Program-made: the position numbers and the translations under genes | Notes under the pieces: model-generated | The model's input: only the letters and a program-made list of their open reading frames with translations | Told to the model about the DNA's origin: nothing | Database searches by the model: none | Shown here: positions 16,901 to 24,049 of the stretch, piece by piece | Numbering within the stretch: position 1 is the stretch's first letter | Layout of the letters: each line of letters starts with the position of its first letter | From: Sphingomonas sp. HF-S4 | GTDB taxonomy: Bacteria; Pseudomonadota; Alphaproteobacteria; Sphingomonadales; Sphingomonadaceae | Reading direction: 5' to 3' | Length of the DNA stretch: 64,000 nt | Assembly: GCF_032911445.1 (NCBI RefSeq) | Contig: NZ_JAWJEJ010000001.1 | Coordinates: 3,386,950 to 3,450,949, forward strand

Positions 16901-17147
16901 CCCCGGTCAAGCGCTGGCGCCAAGGCGAGAGCTGCTCGATGGTATATTGCGCGCGCACCCCGCGGCGGCTCAGTTCGCGATCGACGAACTCGCGTGCGAT
17001 CGTGCGGCGCTGAAGCCACGCCGCCGCCAGCGCGACGAGCAGCAGCAATGCGAGCGTGAGGAACAGCCGTCCCCAGGGACGCCGTCGCCGGCGATCCGCT
17101 GAGTCTTCGATCGCCTGGTCCGGCGTCTGATCCAGGCTCGTCGTCAC
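13998..17147 (-). CDS. ydbH: YdbH-family AsmA-like intermembrane bridge protein
   Basis: This 1049-residue inner-membrane anchored periplasmic protein has one TM helix at about 27-47 after a basic cytoplasmic tail (RRRRRPWGR). The rest is long repeating beta structure rich in L-x-G-x-A patterns, as in the TamB/YhdP/YdbH group that forms hydrophobic grooves carrying phospholipids to the outer membrane. The C terminus, LYxxG-poor and ending with VRIAAPFKQLLDSVQSWYDP, is the DUF3971/YdbH-type end. The start is GTG 17147, with GGGAG 6 bases upstream; the upstream open frame lacks similarity. It is first in the operon with ynbE and ydbL and has the family's usual length. Confidence 0.85.
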   Translation of the reverse strand: MTTSLDQTPDQAIEDSADRRRRRPWGRLFLTLALLLLVALAAAWLQRRTIAREFVDRELSRRGVRAQYTIEQLSPWRQRLTGVVIGDPRAPDLTADWVELGTTLSPWGARVLALRAGQVRLNGRVVGGRLALGDIDKLMPPPSGKPFALPHIEIDVADARLALDSPAGRAELAFAGKGLLDDGFAGTARVTAPRLDVSGCSAAGISGAFDLRIRDARPSIAGPLAASRLDCAGVRAETPRIGVQADLGAALDSWKGAADLALPRLEMAMRRVSDVQGRITFDGTTAATRGAITLRSGRFAAVEASGAGLDLAGGYRQQGGSVEYRGKVTVRGAALPEAQRVAIRNQAQAARGTPLAPIAARLAQSVAAAAAGFDANADVTVAASSSGFRYALPRLQVDAASGARLSFDRGGGVSGDGASAAPRIDGTLALRGGGVPEAVLRLSQRQGEARLRGTGFVQPYAANGASLALANIAFSFGQGRGELRTAATLSGPLGAGRVKRLALPLDARWRGDSVTVNPGCATVRFDRVAVAGAVLAPGSLNACPIGRAMVGISSRGVAGGIRLTRPQLAGRVGSSPLTVRADDARLLLGASRFSLGGVQVRLGAETVTRLDIASLGGRFGSEIAGDFAGLGGQIGAVPLVISGAAGSWKTTAEGLALAGALTVSDAAPEPRFYPLASDDARLALSGNAISATAGLKAPTAGVAVARIDIRHDLSTGRGTAAIDVPGIAFAENGFQPSVLTPLTFGVIADVSGSVDGKGRIDWSPGGVTSTGHFGTKSVDLAAAFGPVRGLATRLDFTDLLGMRTAPGQVAVVAEINPGVPVRDGTVRFQLLEPTRVAVEGGRWPFAGGELVLEPTVLDFSERQARRMTFQVTGVDAALFLKEMEFDNLDATGTFDGTLPMIFDAQGGRIEGGVLRARAGGSLAYVGELSQRDLGVWGNMAFQALKALEYKSLTIDMNGPLAGDMVTEIRFAGVSQGKGTKSNFLLRRLAKLPFVFNVRIAAPFKQLLDSVQSWYDPNRLIERNLPALLQEQEAQGAAAPVQPPESQKLR

Positions 17148-17329
17148 CGCAGCTCCCGCACCGGCACTATGCCGCGCTTCCCCGCCCGGCAACAGAGGGT
17201 TCGGGAAAGGGTTCCGAACGCGGCCGCGCAACTGCCCGATCCGCAAAGAAAACGCGTTGAGGCGAAATCGGCTTCACGCCTGCGCAGGTGCCGATATGCT
17301 GGGGCAGGGCTGAACCGGGGGGTGGAGTC

Positions 17330-19741
17330 GTGGAAAGCAGTTTGATGATGGCCGTGCGGCTGTTCGAGGAGATCGAGCCGCTCGATCCCGGCCGGCGCGA
17401 GAAGCGGTTGACCAATGTGTCGCCCGCGATCGCCGCGCAGGTGCGCGCGCTGCTCGAAGGCGCGGCGCGGCGGGGGGTGCTCGACGGGCCTGCGCCCGAG
17501 ATCGAAACCGCCGCCGCAGTCCCGGGCTGTTCGTTCGCCCCCGGCACGCACGTGGGCCGGTTCGAGATCGTCGCGCCGATCGGCATGGGCGGGATGGGCG
17601 AGGTCTATCTCGCCGAGCGGCAGGATGCCGGCTTTACCCAGCGGGTCGCGATCAAGCTGCTGCGCGTCGATTCGATGCTCAGCGCCGAGATGTTCGCGCG
17701 CGAGCGGCGGCTGCTCGCGCAGGTCGATCATCCCAACATCGCGCGGCTTATCGATGGCGGGATCACGCCCGAGGGCCGGCCCTGGATGGCGATGGAATAT
17801 ATCGACGGCGAGCCGCTCGATCGCTGGTGCGAACATCACAACCCGCCGCTCGACACTCGGCTGCGGATCTTCGCGCAAATCTGCGAGGCGGTTTCGCACG
17901 CGCACGCCAATCTGATCGTCCATCGCGATCTCAAGCCCTCCAACGTGATGATCGACGCGAACGGCCGCGCGCATTTGCTCGATTTCGGCGTCGCCAAGCT
18001 GCTCGCCGATGGCGGCGATGCGCTGGCGCAGACCCAGGCTTTGATCACCCCCGATTATGCCGCGCCCGAACAATTCGATACCGGACCGGTGACCACCGCG
18101 ACCGACGTCCATGCGCTCGGCGCCTTGCTGTTCGAGCTGCTGACGGGGCGCCGGCCGTGGCAATCGGGCGGATCGCTCCCGACGATCGTCCGCCGCGTGG
18201 TGACCGAGGAACCGCCCCAGCCGAGCAAGGTCGCTGCGTCGCTCGACGATCCGCCGGTCCCGCCCGCGCGGCTCAAGGGCGATCTCGATGCGATCGTCGC
18301 CAAGGCGATGCGCAAGGAACCGGCACAGCGCTACGCCACGGTCGAGGCGCTGGCTGACGATCTCGATAGGGCGCGTACGCTGCGGCCGGTCCAGGCGCGA
18401 CACGGCTCGCGGCGCTATGCGCTGGGCCGCTTCGTGCGGCGCAACCGCCTGCCGATCGGCGCGGTCGCGGCGGTGATCGTCGCGCTGCTGCTGGGCTCCG
18501 TGGCGTTCGCAATCCAGGCGCAACGCACCGCGGTCGAACGCGATCTCGCGCGAGCCGAGGCGCGACGATCCGACGCGATCGTCCAGACGCTGACGCTGAT
18601 GCTCGGCACCAGCCCGAGCTCGGCCGACCTGACGGTCAAGCAATCGCTCGACCAGTCCGCCGCGCGGATGCTCGCGCGGCTCGACGGCTCGGAACGATCG
18701 GGCGAGGCGGTGGGCGCGATGGCGGACCTGTTCATCAACATTCAGGATCCCAAGGGTGCCTTCGTGCTCTACAAGGGCGCACTCGACCGCGGCATCGGCC
18801 GCGACAGCGCGATATGGACCGCGCGGCTGCGTGCCGGGCTCGCCGATACGGCGATCTCGGTCGGCCAAAGCGAGATCGCGCCCAGGCTGCTCGATCAGGC
18901 CGACGCGGTGTTCCGCACCGATCCCGAACGCTATGGCGCCGATCTCGAGCAAGTGAAGCTGTCGCGCGCGGCGATCGCGCGCCGCAAGGGCGACTACGAT
19001 ACTGCATTGGCGCTGCTGTCCGCCGATCTGCCCACCGCCGAGCGGGCGTTCGCGGCCAACGACAGCGCGATGCTCACCCGCTACAACAACATGTTCGTCT
19101 ACCTGATCGAAGCGAACCGCGGCGACGAGATACCGGCGCTGCTCGAACGGGTCGATCGCACGCTCGCCCATCCCGGCGCACGCGACATGATCCAGGCGTT
19201 CAACATCGATCAGCTCCGCGCGACCTGGCAGATCCGCCAGGGCAATGCCGCCGAGGGCGAGCGAATCGTCATCGGCGTGATCGAGCGCCGCCGCCGGCTG
19301 TTCGGCGAGAGCGCCGGGCTGGCGAGCGACCTGATGCAGCTCGGCAAGGCGCGGATTGCCAAGCGCGACTTCGTCGGCGCGGAAACTGCGTTGGTCGAAT
19401 CGGAAACGCTGGCGGCGCGATACCTTGGGCCGATGGCGTTGCCGACGATCGTCATCAAGCTGGCTCTGGCGCAGACCAGCGCCGAGCGCGGCGACGTTCC
19501 GGCAGCGCAGGTCAAGCTGGCCGAGGCGATGAAGGCACTAGCGCCAATGCCGACGCCCAACCCACTCACCGGCCAGGCGGCGCTGACCGAGGCGGTAGTG
19601 GCGCTCAAGGCAGGGCGGAAGGGAGAGGCGCAGGCTGCCGCGGCGCGCGCCCGCACGAGCTTTGCGGCGATGGGCCCGTCGGGAAGCTTCGGGCTGACCG
19701 CGATCACGGCGATCGAGCAGCGGATCGCGGCGCTGCGGTAA
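17330..19741 (+). CDS. Transmembrane serine/threonine protein kinase
   Basis: This is an 803-residue Hanks-type kinase. Numbering from GTG 17330: glycine loop GMGGMGEVYL 85-94, ATP Lys 109 (VAIKLL), catalytic HRDLKPSNV 198-206, DFG 218-220, and activation segment end DYAAPEQ 242-248. A TM helix at 375-396 is followed by about 400 residues of helical, TPR-like periplasmic repeats. The start is uncertain: GTG 17330, ATG 17345 (with GGAAA upstream) and GTG 17288 are all possible. It converges on an ECF sigma gene 6 bases away, and kinase/TPR plus ECF sigma pairs recur in proteobacteria, so the kinase probably regulates that sigma factor. Input signal and other targets are unknown. Confidence 0.92.
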   Translation: MESSLMMAVRLFEEIEPLDPGRREKRLTNVSPAIAAQVRALLEGAARRGVLDGPAPEIETAAAVPGCSFAPGTHVGRFEIVAPIGMGGMGEVYLAERQDAGFTQRVAIKLLRVDSMLSAEMFARERRLLAQVDHPNIARLIDGGITPEGRPWMAMEYIDGEPLDRWCEHHNPPLDTRLRIFAQICEAVSHAHANLIVHRDLKPSNVMIDANGRAHLLDFGVAKLLADGGDALAQTQALITPDYAAPEQFDTGPVTTATDVHALGALLFELLTGRRPWQSGGSLPTIVRRVVTEEPPQPSKVAASLDDPPVPPARLKGDLDAIVAKAMRKEPAQRYATVEALADDLDRARTLRPVQARHGSRRYALGRFVRRNRLPIGAVAAVIVALLLGSVAFAIQAQRTAVERDLARAEARRSDAIVQTLTLMLGTSPSSADLTVKQSLDQSAARMLARLDGSERSGEAVGAMADLFINIQDPKGAFVLYKGALDRGIGRDSAIWTARLRAGLADTAISVGQSEIAPRLLDQADAVFRTDPERYGADLEQVKLSRAAIARRKGDYDTALALLSADLPTAERAFAANDSAMLTRYNNMFVYLIEANRGDEIPALLERVDRTLAHPGARDMIQAFNIDQLRATWQIRQGNAAEGERIVIGVIERRRRLFGESAGLASDLMQLGKARIAKRDFVGAETALVESETLAARYLGPMALPTIVIKLALAQTSAERGDVPAAQVKLAEAMKALAPMPTPNPLTGQAALTEAVVALKAGRKGEAQAAAARARTSFAAMGPSGSFGLTAITAIEQRIAALR

Positions 19742-19747
19742 ATCCGC

Positions 19748-20257
19748 TTAATCCGCCACCGCCAGCCCACTGTAGAGGATCGCGCGTGCCTGCACCCAGA
19801 GGCGGCGCACGGTGCGGTCGGTGACGCCGAGCACAAAGCCGGTCTCGCGCTCGTCGAGCCCGGCGAAGAAGCGGCAATCGACCACTTGTGCGAGCCGCGG
19901 ATCGGCGACTGCGAGGCGGCGCATCGCATCGCCCAGCCCGGCGAGTTCCGCGTCGTCCGCCGCGGTCGCAGCCTGCGATTCGATCGCGCGGGTATAGCCA
20001 TGCACTTCGGCGGCGCGCTTGCCCGCCAGCCGCGCGCGCGCCGCGTCGATCATGATGTGGCGCATCGCCGTCGCCGCGCAGCCAAGGAAGTGGCGGTCGC
20101 TGTCCCAATCGGTGCGCTGGCGGATCTTGAGATAGGCCTCGCTGATCAGCGCAGTCGCTTGGATCGTGTTGGGGCTGCCCGCGCGGCGATGCTCGCGCTG
20201 CGCGATGCGGTGCAGTTCGTCGTAGAGAACACGAATCAGCTCTTCGGACGACTGCAT
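19748..20257 (-). CDS. ECF-type RNA polymerase sigma factor
   Basis: The protein has 169 residues from ATG 20257. Region 2 includes VYDEL-like LYDELHRIAQREHRR, then TALISEAYLKIRQR. Region 4 helix-turn-helix is DERETGFVLGVTDRTVRRLW (about 133-152). This resembles the ECF subfamily (TIGR02999 type) that accompanies Ser/Thr kinases and lacks a classical anti-sigma gene. An ATG at 20308 would add 17 residues; neither start has a strong ribosome site. The stop lies 6 bases from the convergent kinase stop. It likely switches on an envelope- or stress-related regulon after phosphorylation by the kinase, which is inference from gene pairing. Confidence 0.9.
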   Translation of the reverse strand: MQSSEELIRVLYDELHRIAQREHRRAGSPNTIQATALISEAYLKIRQRTDWDSDRHFLGCAATAMRHIMIDAARARLAGKRAAEVHGYTRAIESQAATAADDAELAGLGDAMRRLAVADPRLAQVVDCRFFAGLDERETGFVLGVTDRTVRRLWVQARAILYSGLAVAD

Positions 20258-20385
20258 TCCAGCAACATCCCAGCCATATTTCACAACGGCAAGTGCAAAG
20301 TCGTGCATGTGCGCGGATCGGCATGTCCGCTTCGCCGCGCCGCGCCCGTCTAGCGTGGCGAGGTTTCCGCTAGGGGAGGACGAAG

Positions 20386-20973
20386 ATGCGACATGCGATG
20401 GCTATCTGCACGGCATTGGGGCTGGGACTGGCGCTGGCCGGCTGCGGGGGCGGCACCACGCCCGACGACGTCCCGAGCACGACCGTGGAGGCGGCCGCCG
20501 ATCCGGATCCGTGCAGCCTGATGACCGGGGAAGAAATGACCGCGATCACTACCGACCGGGTGACCGCTACCCGCCGTGACGGCGTATCGTGCACCTATCG
20601 CAGCGCGCCCGATGACGGCGTCCAGGTCACCGTGCGCGCGAGCGGCGGCGCCAAGGCGATGGAAGTCGTCCACCGGACCACCGAGATGCTCGGCGGAATG
20701 GGCGGCGCCATCGCCGACCAGGGTGGCGCGGGTGCCGATGTCGCCGGGATGCTCAAGAAGGACATGTCCGCCGCCCCCAAGCTCGGCGACGAAGCGGCCT
20801 GGGGAGCGAACGACACGCTGTCGGTACGCAAGGGCGACGGTTTCGTCGAAGTGACGCCGCCGCTGATGCACGATCCGGCTAATCACAGCGGCTACCCGCT
20901 GATCGGCAAGGCGGAGAAGCGCAAGATCGCCGAGGCGGTGGCGGCGAAATTGCTCGCCAAGCTGCCGCACTAA
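20386..20973 (+). CDS. Hypothetical lipoprotein
   Basis: This 195-residue predicted lipoprotein has a signal peptide 1-19 with lipobox LALAGC, then an acidic low-complexity linker TTPDDVPSTTVEAAADPD. A compact domain begins DPCSLMTGEEMTAI and contains one further Cys (SCTYRS), so a disulfide between Cys42 and the second Cys is plausible. The pattern resembles DUF3558-like small lipoproteins that sense or bind ligands outside the cell, but the match is weak. GGGGAGG stands 7 bases before the ATG. It is divergent from the ECF gene, with 77-128 bases between starts, which makes it a candidate target of that sigma factor. Function unknown. Confidence 0.75.
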   Translation: MRHAMAICTALGLGLALAGCGGGTTPDDVPSTTVEAAADPDPCSLMTGEEMTAITTDRVTATRRDGVSCTYRSAPDDGVQVTVRASGGAKAMEVVHRTTEMLGGMGGAIADQGGAGADVAGMLKKDMSAAPKLGDEAAWGANDTLSVRKGDGFVEVTPPLMHDPANHSGYPLIGKAEKRKIAEAVAAKLLAKLPH

Positions 20974-21024
20974 GCACCGGTTCGGCGCAGCCCGTCGACG
21001 CCCGCTCGCCACCACGCGATCCGC

Positions 21025-22914
21025 TCAATCGCGCGCCGCGCCGATCCGGGACACGCCGATCGAGGCGGGATCGCCGATGTCGATCGGGACCAGCCCGAAC
21101 TTCATCCGCCACGGCGCGGTCGGATCGTTGCCGAACATCGTATACCAATAGCGGCCCTGCTTGTCGGCGAAGGCAGTGCCATGCCCGCCGTGCGGCGCGC
21201 CCATCCGGCGCTGGCTGTACGGGCCGAACAGCGTCTTCGAGGTGCCGTACATCATGTCGTAGGTGCCGTGGGTCCGCAGCGGTCCGTGCCATTCGGCGCC
21301 GGTTAGGAAATAGACGCCGTTCACCTTGATGAGGCCGTTGCCTTCATAGCCGACATGGTCGCCGTCTACATCGACCAGCTTGCGCACCGGGCCGTCGAAG
21401 CCGTCGCCCTTGGCGTTGAGCTTGGCGATGTTGCCGCCCCCCCACAGGAAATAGAGCCCGTCGTCATCTTCGAACGGGAAGCCGTCGATCCCGTCGACCA
21501 GATAGCTCTTGGTGACATTGGCATAGGGGCCCTCGGCCCTGCCACTGGTCGAACGATAGAGCCAGGTCTTGCCGCCGACCCCGCGCTCCATCACCGAGAA
21601 TGCGAGATAATAGGTCTTGTCGCGTTCGACCCATTTGATCTCGGGCGCCCAGAGCTCGGCGATGTTCTTGCCGAAATCATAGCCCATGCCTTCCCAGCGC
21701 CAGACGAAGCCGGCGTCAGACCAGGTCTTCAAGTCGGTCGAGCGCCACAGCTTCACCCCGCCCTCGGGCCGGTGATAGCCGTAGCCGTCGAGCGTGCCGA
21801 CGAGATAGTAATAGCCGTCGCCGCCGAGCGTTACCGACGGATCGCGCATGGTCTCGCTGGTGATCAGCGCCTTCCGCGCGGCGACCGCGCTGTCCTCGGT
21901 GATCACCGAGGCGGCCTGGCGCAGCCGGCCATCGGGCGCGCGCTCGAGCGGGACCAGCCCGACCTGCTCGCAGAACAGCGCGAAGCCGTCGTCGCATTTG
22001 GGGTTGTACGCCGCGGCGAGCCTGCCCTCGCCGAGCTTGACCAGCGACGCGCGGCCGGCATGCGGCACGGCGAGCGCGCGCATGCTGAACGGGCCATAGG
22101 GCGTCGGGCCCTCGGCGACGAACAGGTCCTCGGTCGCGGTGCGCATCCGGCCGGTGACTTCGCTCGCGGCGAGGACGTATTTGTCGCCGTCGCGAACCAT
22201 CGTTGCGTCGCTGCGGCCGACGCGCGTGCGAACGGGCCAGTCCTTGCCGACCGGCGGGTGCTTGGCGAATTGCGCCTGGTCGGGCTTGAGGAAGCGCGGT
22301 GCCTCGGCGAGCTTCTGGAACCCTAGGGCAAGCTTCGCGATGTAGCCACCGCCCCAGAGCAGATAGCCCGGCCCGTCGCCGTCGACGAACAGCGATGCGT
22401 CTGGCACGTCCTCGACCAGGCACGGCGAGGCCGCGAAAGCACCGCCGGGCGTGGTGCCGATCGCGATACGCGCGCAGCCTGTCTTGTCGGAGAAGGCGAG
22501 GTAGAGCTTGCCCCCGGCGACGGTAACCGAGGGCGCGAGATAGCGCTCGGATATGTCGCCCGGCGCGATGCCGTTGCCCGCGATCTTGGCAGGCCCCCAG
22601 TTCGTCCACGCCTTGCCGTCCTTCGACGTCCACAGTTCGACACCGTGGCGCGGCGCGTTACGCAGGCTCGTGCCGGTGAGGATCCAGCCGCCATCCGCGG
22701 TGCGCGCGACCGAGGCATCACCGATCGGCCGCTCCGAGAAGAGCGACGCGACCGGCTTGGCGTCCGGCCCCGGCATCACCGTGGCGTTGCGGTCCATCGA
22801 GGGATGATCGGCGAAGATATCATCGGCGACGCCCTTGGCGGGGGCCTGGGCAGCGGCCGGCATCGCGAGCAGCGAGGCCAGCGCAGGGATCAGCAGCGAA
22901 CGGTGCATGGTCAT
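21025..22914 (-). CDS. Tandem GH43-like five-bladed propeller glycoside hydrolase
   Basis: This 629-residue secreted protein has signal peptide 1-23. It holds two propeller halves: about 40-340 (SERPIGDASVAR, APSVTVAGGKLYLAFSD, VPDASLFVDGDG) and about 360-629 (RDPSVTLGGDGYYYLVGT, ELWAPEIKWV, DGIDGFPFEDDDGLYFLWGG, GYEGNGLIKVNGVYFLTG). The second half keeps the GH43 base Asp (RDPS), pKa Asp (DGFPFEDDD) and acid Glu (YEGN). In the first half the corresponding acid is not evident (GRSDATM), so it may be non-catalytic. GH43 enzymes usually act on arabinan, xylan or galactan side chains. The ATG overlaps the upstream gene's stop as ATGA. It belongs to the sulfatase/TonB-receptor utilisation locus. 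Confidence 0.85.
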   Translation of the reverse strand: MTMHRSLLIPALASLLAMPAAAQAPAKGVADDIFADHPSMDRNATVMPGPDAKPVASLFSERPIGDASVARTADGGWILTGTSLRNAPRHGVELWTSKDGKAWTNWGPAKIAGNGIAPGDISERYLAPSVTVAGGKLYLAFSDKTGCARIAIGTTPGGAFAASPCLVEDVPDASLFVDGDGPGYLLWGGGYIAKLALGFQKLAEAPRFLKPDQAQFAKHPPVGKDWPVRTRVGRSDATMVRDGDKYVLAASEVTGRMRTATEDLFVAEGPTPYGPFSMRALAVPHAGRASLVKLGEGRLAAAYNPKCDDGFALFCEQVGLVPLERAPDGRLRQAASVITEDSAVAARKALITSETMRDPSVTLGGDGYYYLVGTLDGYGYHRPEGGVKLWRSTDLKTWSDAGFVWRWEGMGYDFGKNIAELWAPEIKWVERDKTYYLAFSVMERGVGGKTWLYRSTSGRAEGPYANVTKSYLVDGIDGFPFEDDDGLYFLWGGGNIAKLNAKGDGFDGPVRKLVDVDGDHVGYEGNGLIKVNGVYFLTGAEWHGPLRTHGTYDMMYGTSKTLFGPYSQRRMGAPHGGHGTAFADKQGRYWYTMFGNDPTAPWRMKFGLVPIDIGDPASIGVSRIGAARD

Positions 22915-24032
22915 TTCTTCTGCAATGCCTCGAAGTCGTCGATCCACGCATAGTTCGCCGCGGCGCTGCCGTCCGCGTTCTTGCGCACCGTCGCGGGGGC
23001 GAACACGCTGTTGAGCAGCCACGGCACCTTCTTGGGTCCCCACTCTGCCGACATCGAACTGCCCTGCTTGAAGCCATAGGTCGCCACCGCGAGCCGGCCG
23101 GTGTCGCGGAAACGCTTCATCTGGTTGGCGAGATAATGCTTCCGGCTCTCAAACCACGGGCTCTGCGCCAGGAAATCATCCCATTGGGCCTTGGGGAACG
23201 GGGTCTCGAGCGCTGCCTTAATGATCTGCCAGTTCTGCGCGGTGCGCGGCGCGCCGTACTTGTCGGCAAAGGCGGCGGGCACCGGCTTTTCCATGTTCGC
23301 CTGCCACCACCAGACCAGCGAGAATTCGGTGACGATGAAGGTCTGCTCGGGGCGCATCCGCGGCAGGATATAGTCGAGGAAGGGCTTCGATTCCTCGATC
23401 GCGCGCATATGCGGGTGGATGTTGACCCCATCGATATCGGGCGTCGCCTTTACGAAGGCGAGCCAGCGCTCGGTCGCCTTGGTCTGCCAGGCGGGGCGCT
23501 CCATATGGTTGAGCGCGCCCATATAGAGCCGCGTCTTGCACGCGCCCGGGCAATGCGCCGTACGATAGGCGATCACCCGCTGGGCGAGGCCTTCGTAGAA
23601 CGCGTTGAAATTGTCGTTCCAGTCCTCCTTCCGGCTCTCGATGAAGGGCTCGTTGCCGATCACCAGCATGTCGACCTTGCCCATCACCAGCGGCAGCACT
23701 GCATCGGTGCGCGCGATCTGTTTGTCATATTCGGCGCTGCCGAACTTGGGGAAGGCGACCCGGTTGTACGGATATTTGAGCGTCAGGATCGTCTTGTAAC
23801 CGCGCGCGCGGGCCTCGAGGATGGTCTTGACCGCGCCGTGCTCCGCGGCACCCGCGCGATCGACCTGCGGCATCGGCAGGAAGATCCGGACCCACTTGGC
23901 ATCGGCCTTTTCGAGATCGCGATAATCCACGTCCTCGAAATGCTCGTTATAGTTGGCGCCGATCGCGCCCTGCGCCAGCGCCGGGCCGGCACTGGCGAGC
24001 AGCGCCGCGCAGAGAATCAACAGCTTCCGCAT
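22911..24032 (-). CDS. Putative secreted (beta/alpha)8 glycoside hydrolase, family unassigned
   Basis: This 373-residue protein has signal peptide 1-20 (SAGPALA cut). The chain reads like a clan-A TIM barrel: KWVRIFLPM (strand 2), YKTILTLKYP (strand 3), VDMLVIGNEPFIE (strand 4, with Asn-Glu as acid/base), DGVNIHPHM (strand 6) and TFIVTEFSLVWWW (strand 7, Glu as nucleophile, about residue 255). I could not assign a CAZy family. The start is ATG 24032 with GGGGAG 7 bases upstream. It sits between a sulfatase and the GH43-like gene with tight spacing, so all three are one operon acting on the same glycan. An endo-acting enzyme cutting the main chain is a reasonable guess only. Confidence 0.72.
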   Translation of the reverse strand: MRKLLILCAALLASAGPALAQGAIGANYNEHFEDVDYRDLEKADAKWVRIFLPMPQVDRAGAAEHGAVKTILEARARGYKTILTLKYPYNRVAFPKFGSAEYDKQIARTDAVLPLVMGKVDMLVIGNEPFIESRKEDWNDNFNAFYEGLAQRVIAYRTAHCPGACKTRLYMGALNHMERPAWQTKATERWLAFVKATPDIDGVNIHPHMRAIEESKPFLDYILPRMRPEQTFIVTEFSLVWWWQANMEKPVPAAFADKYGAPRTAQNWQIIKAALETPFPKAQWDDFLAQSPWFESRKHYLANQMKRFRDTGRLAVATYGFKQGSSMSAEWGPKKVPWLLNSVFAPATVRKNADGSAAANYAWIDDFEALQKK

Positions 24033-24049
24033 CGCTTCACTCCCCTTGG

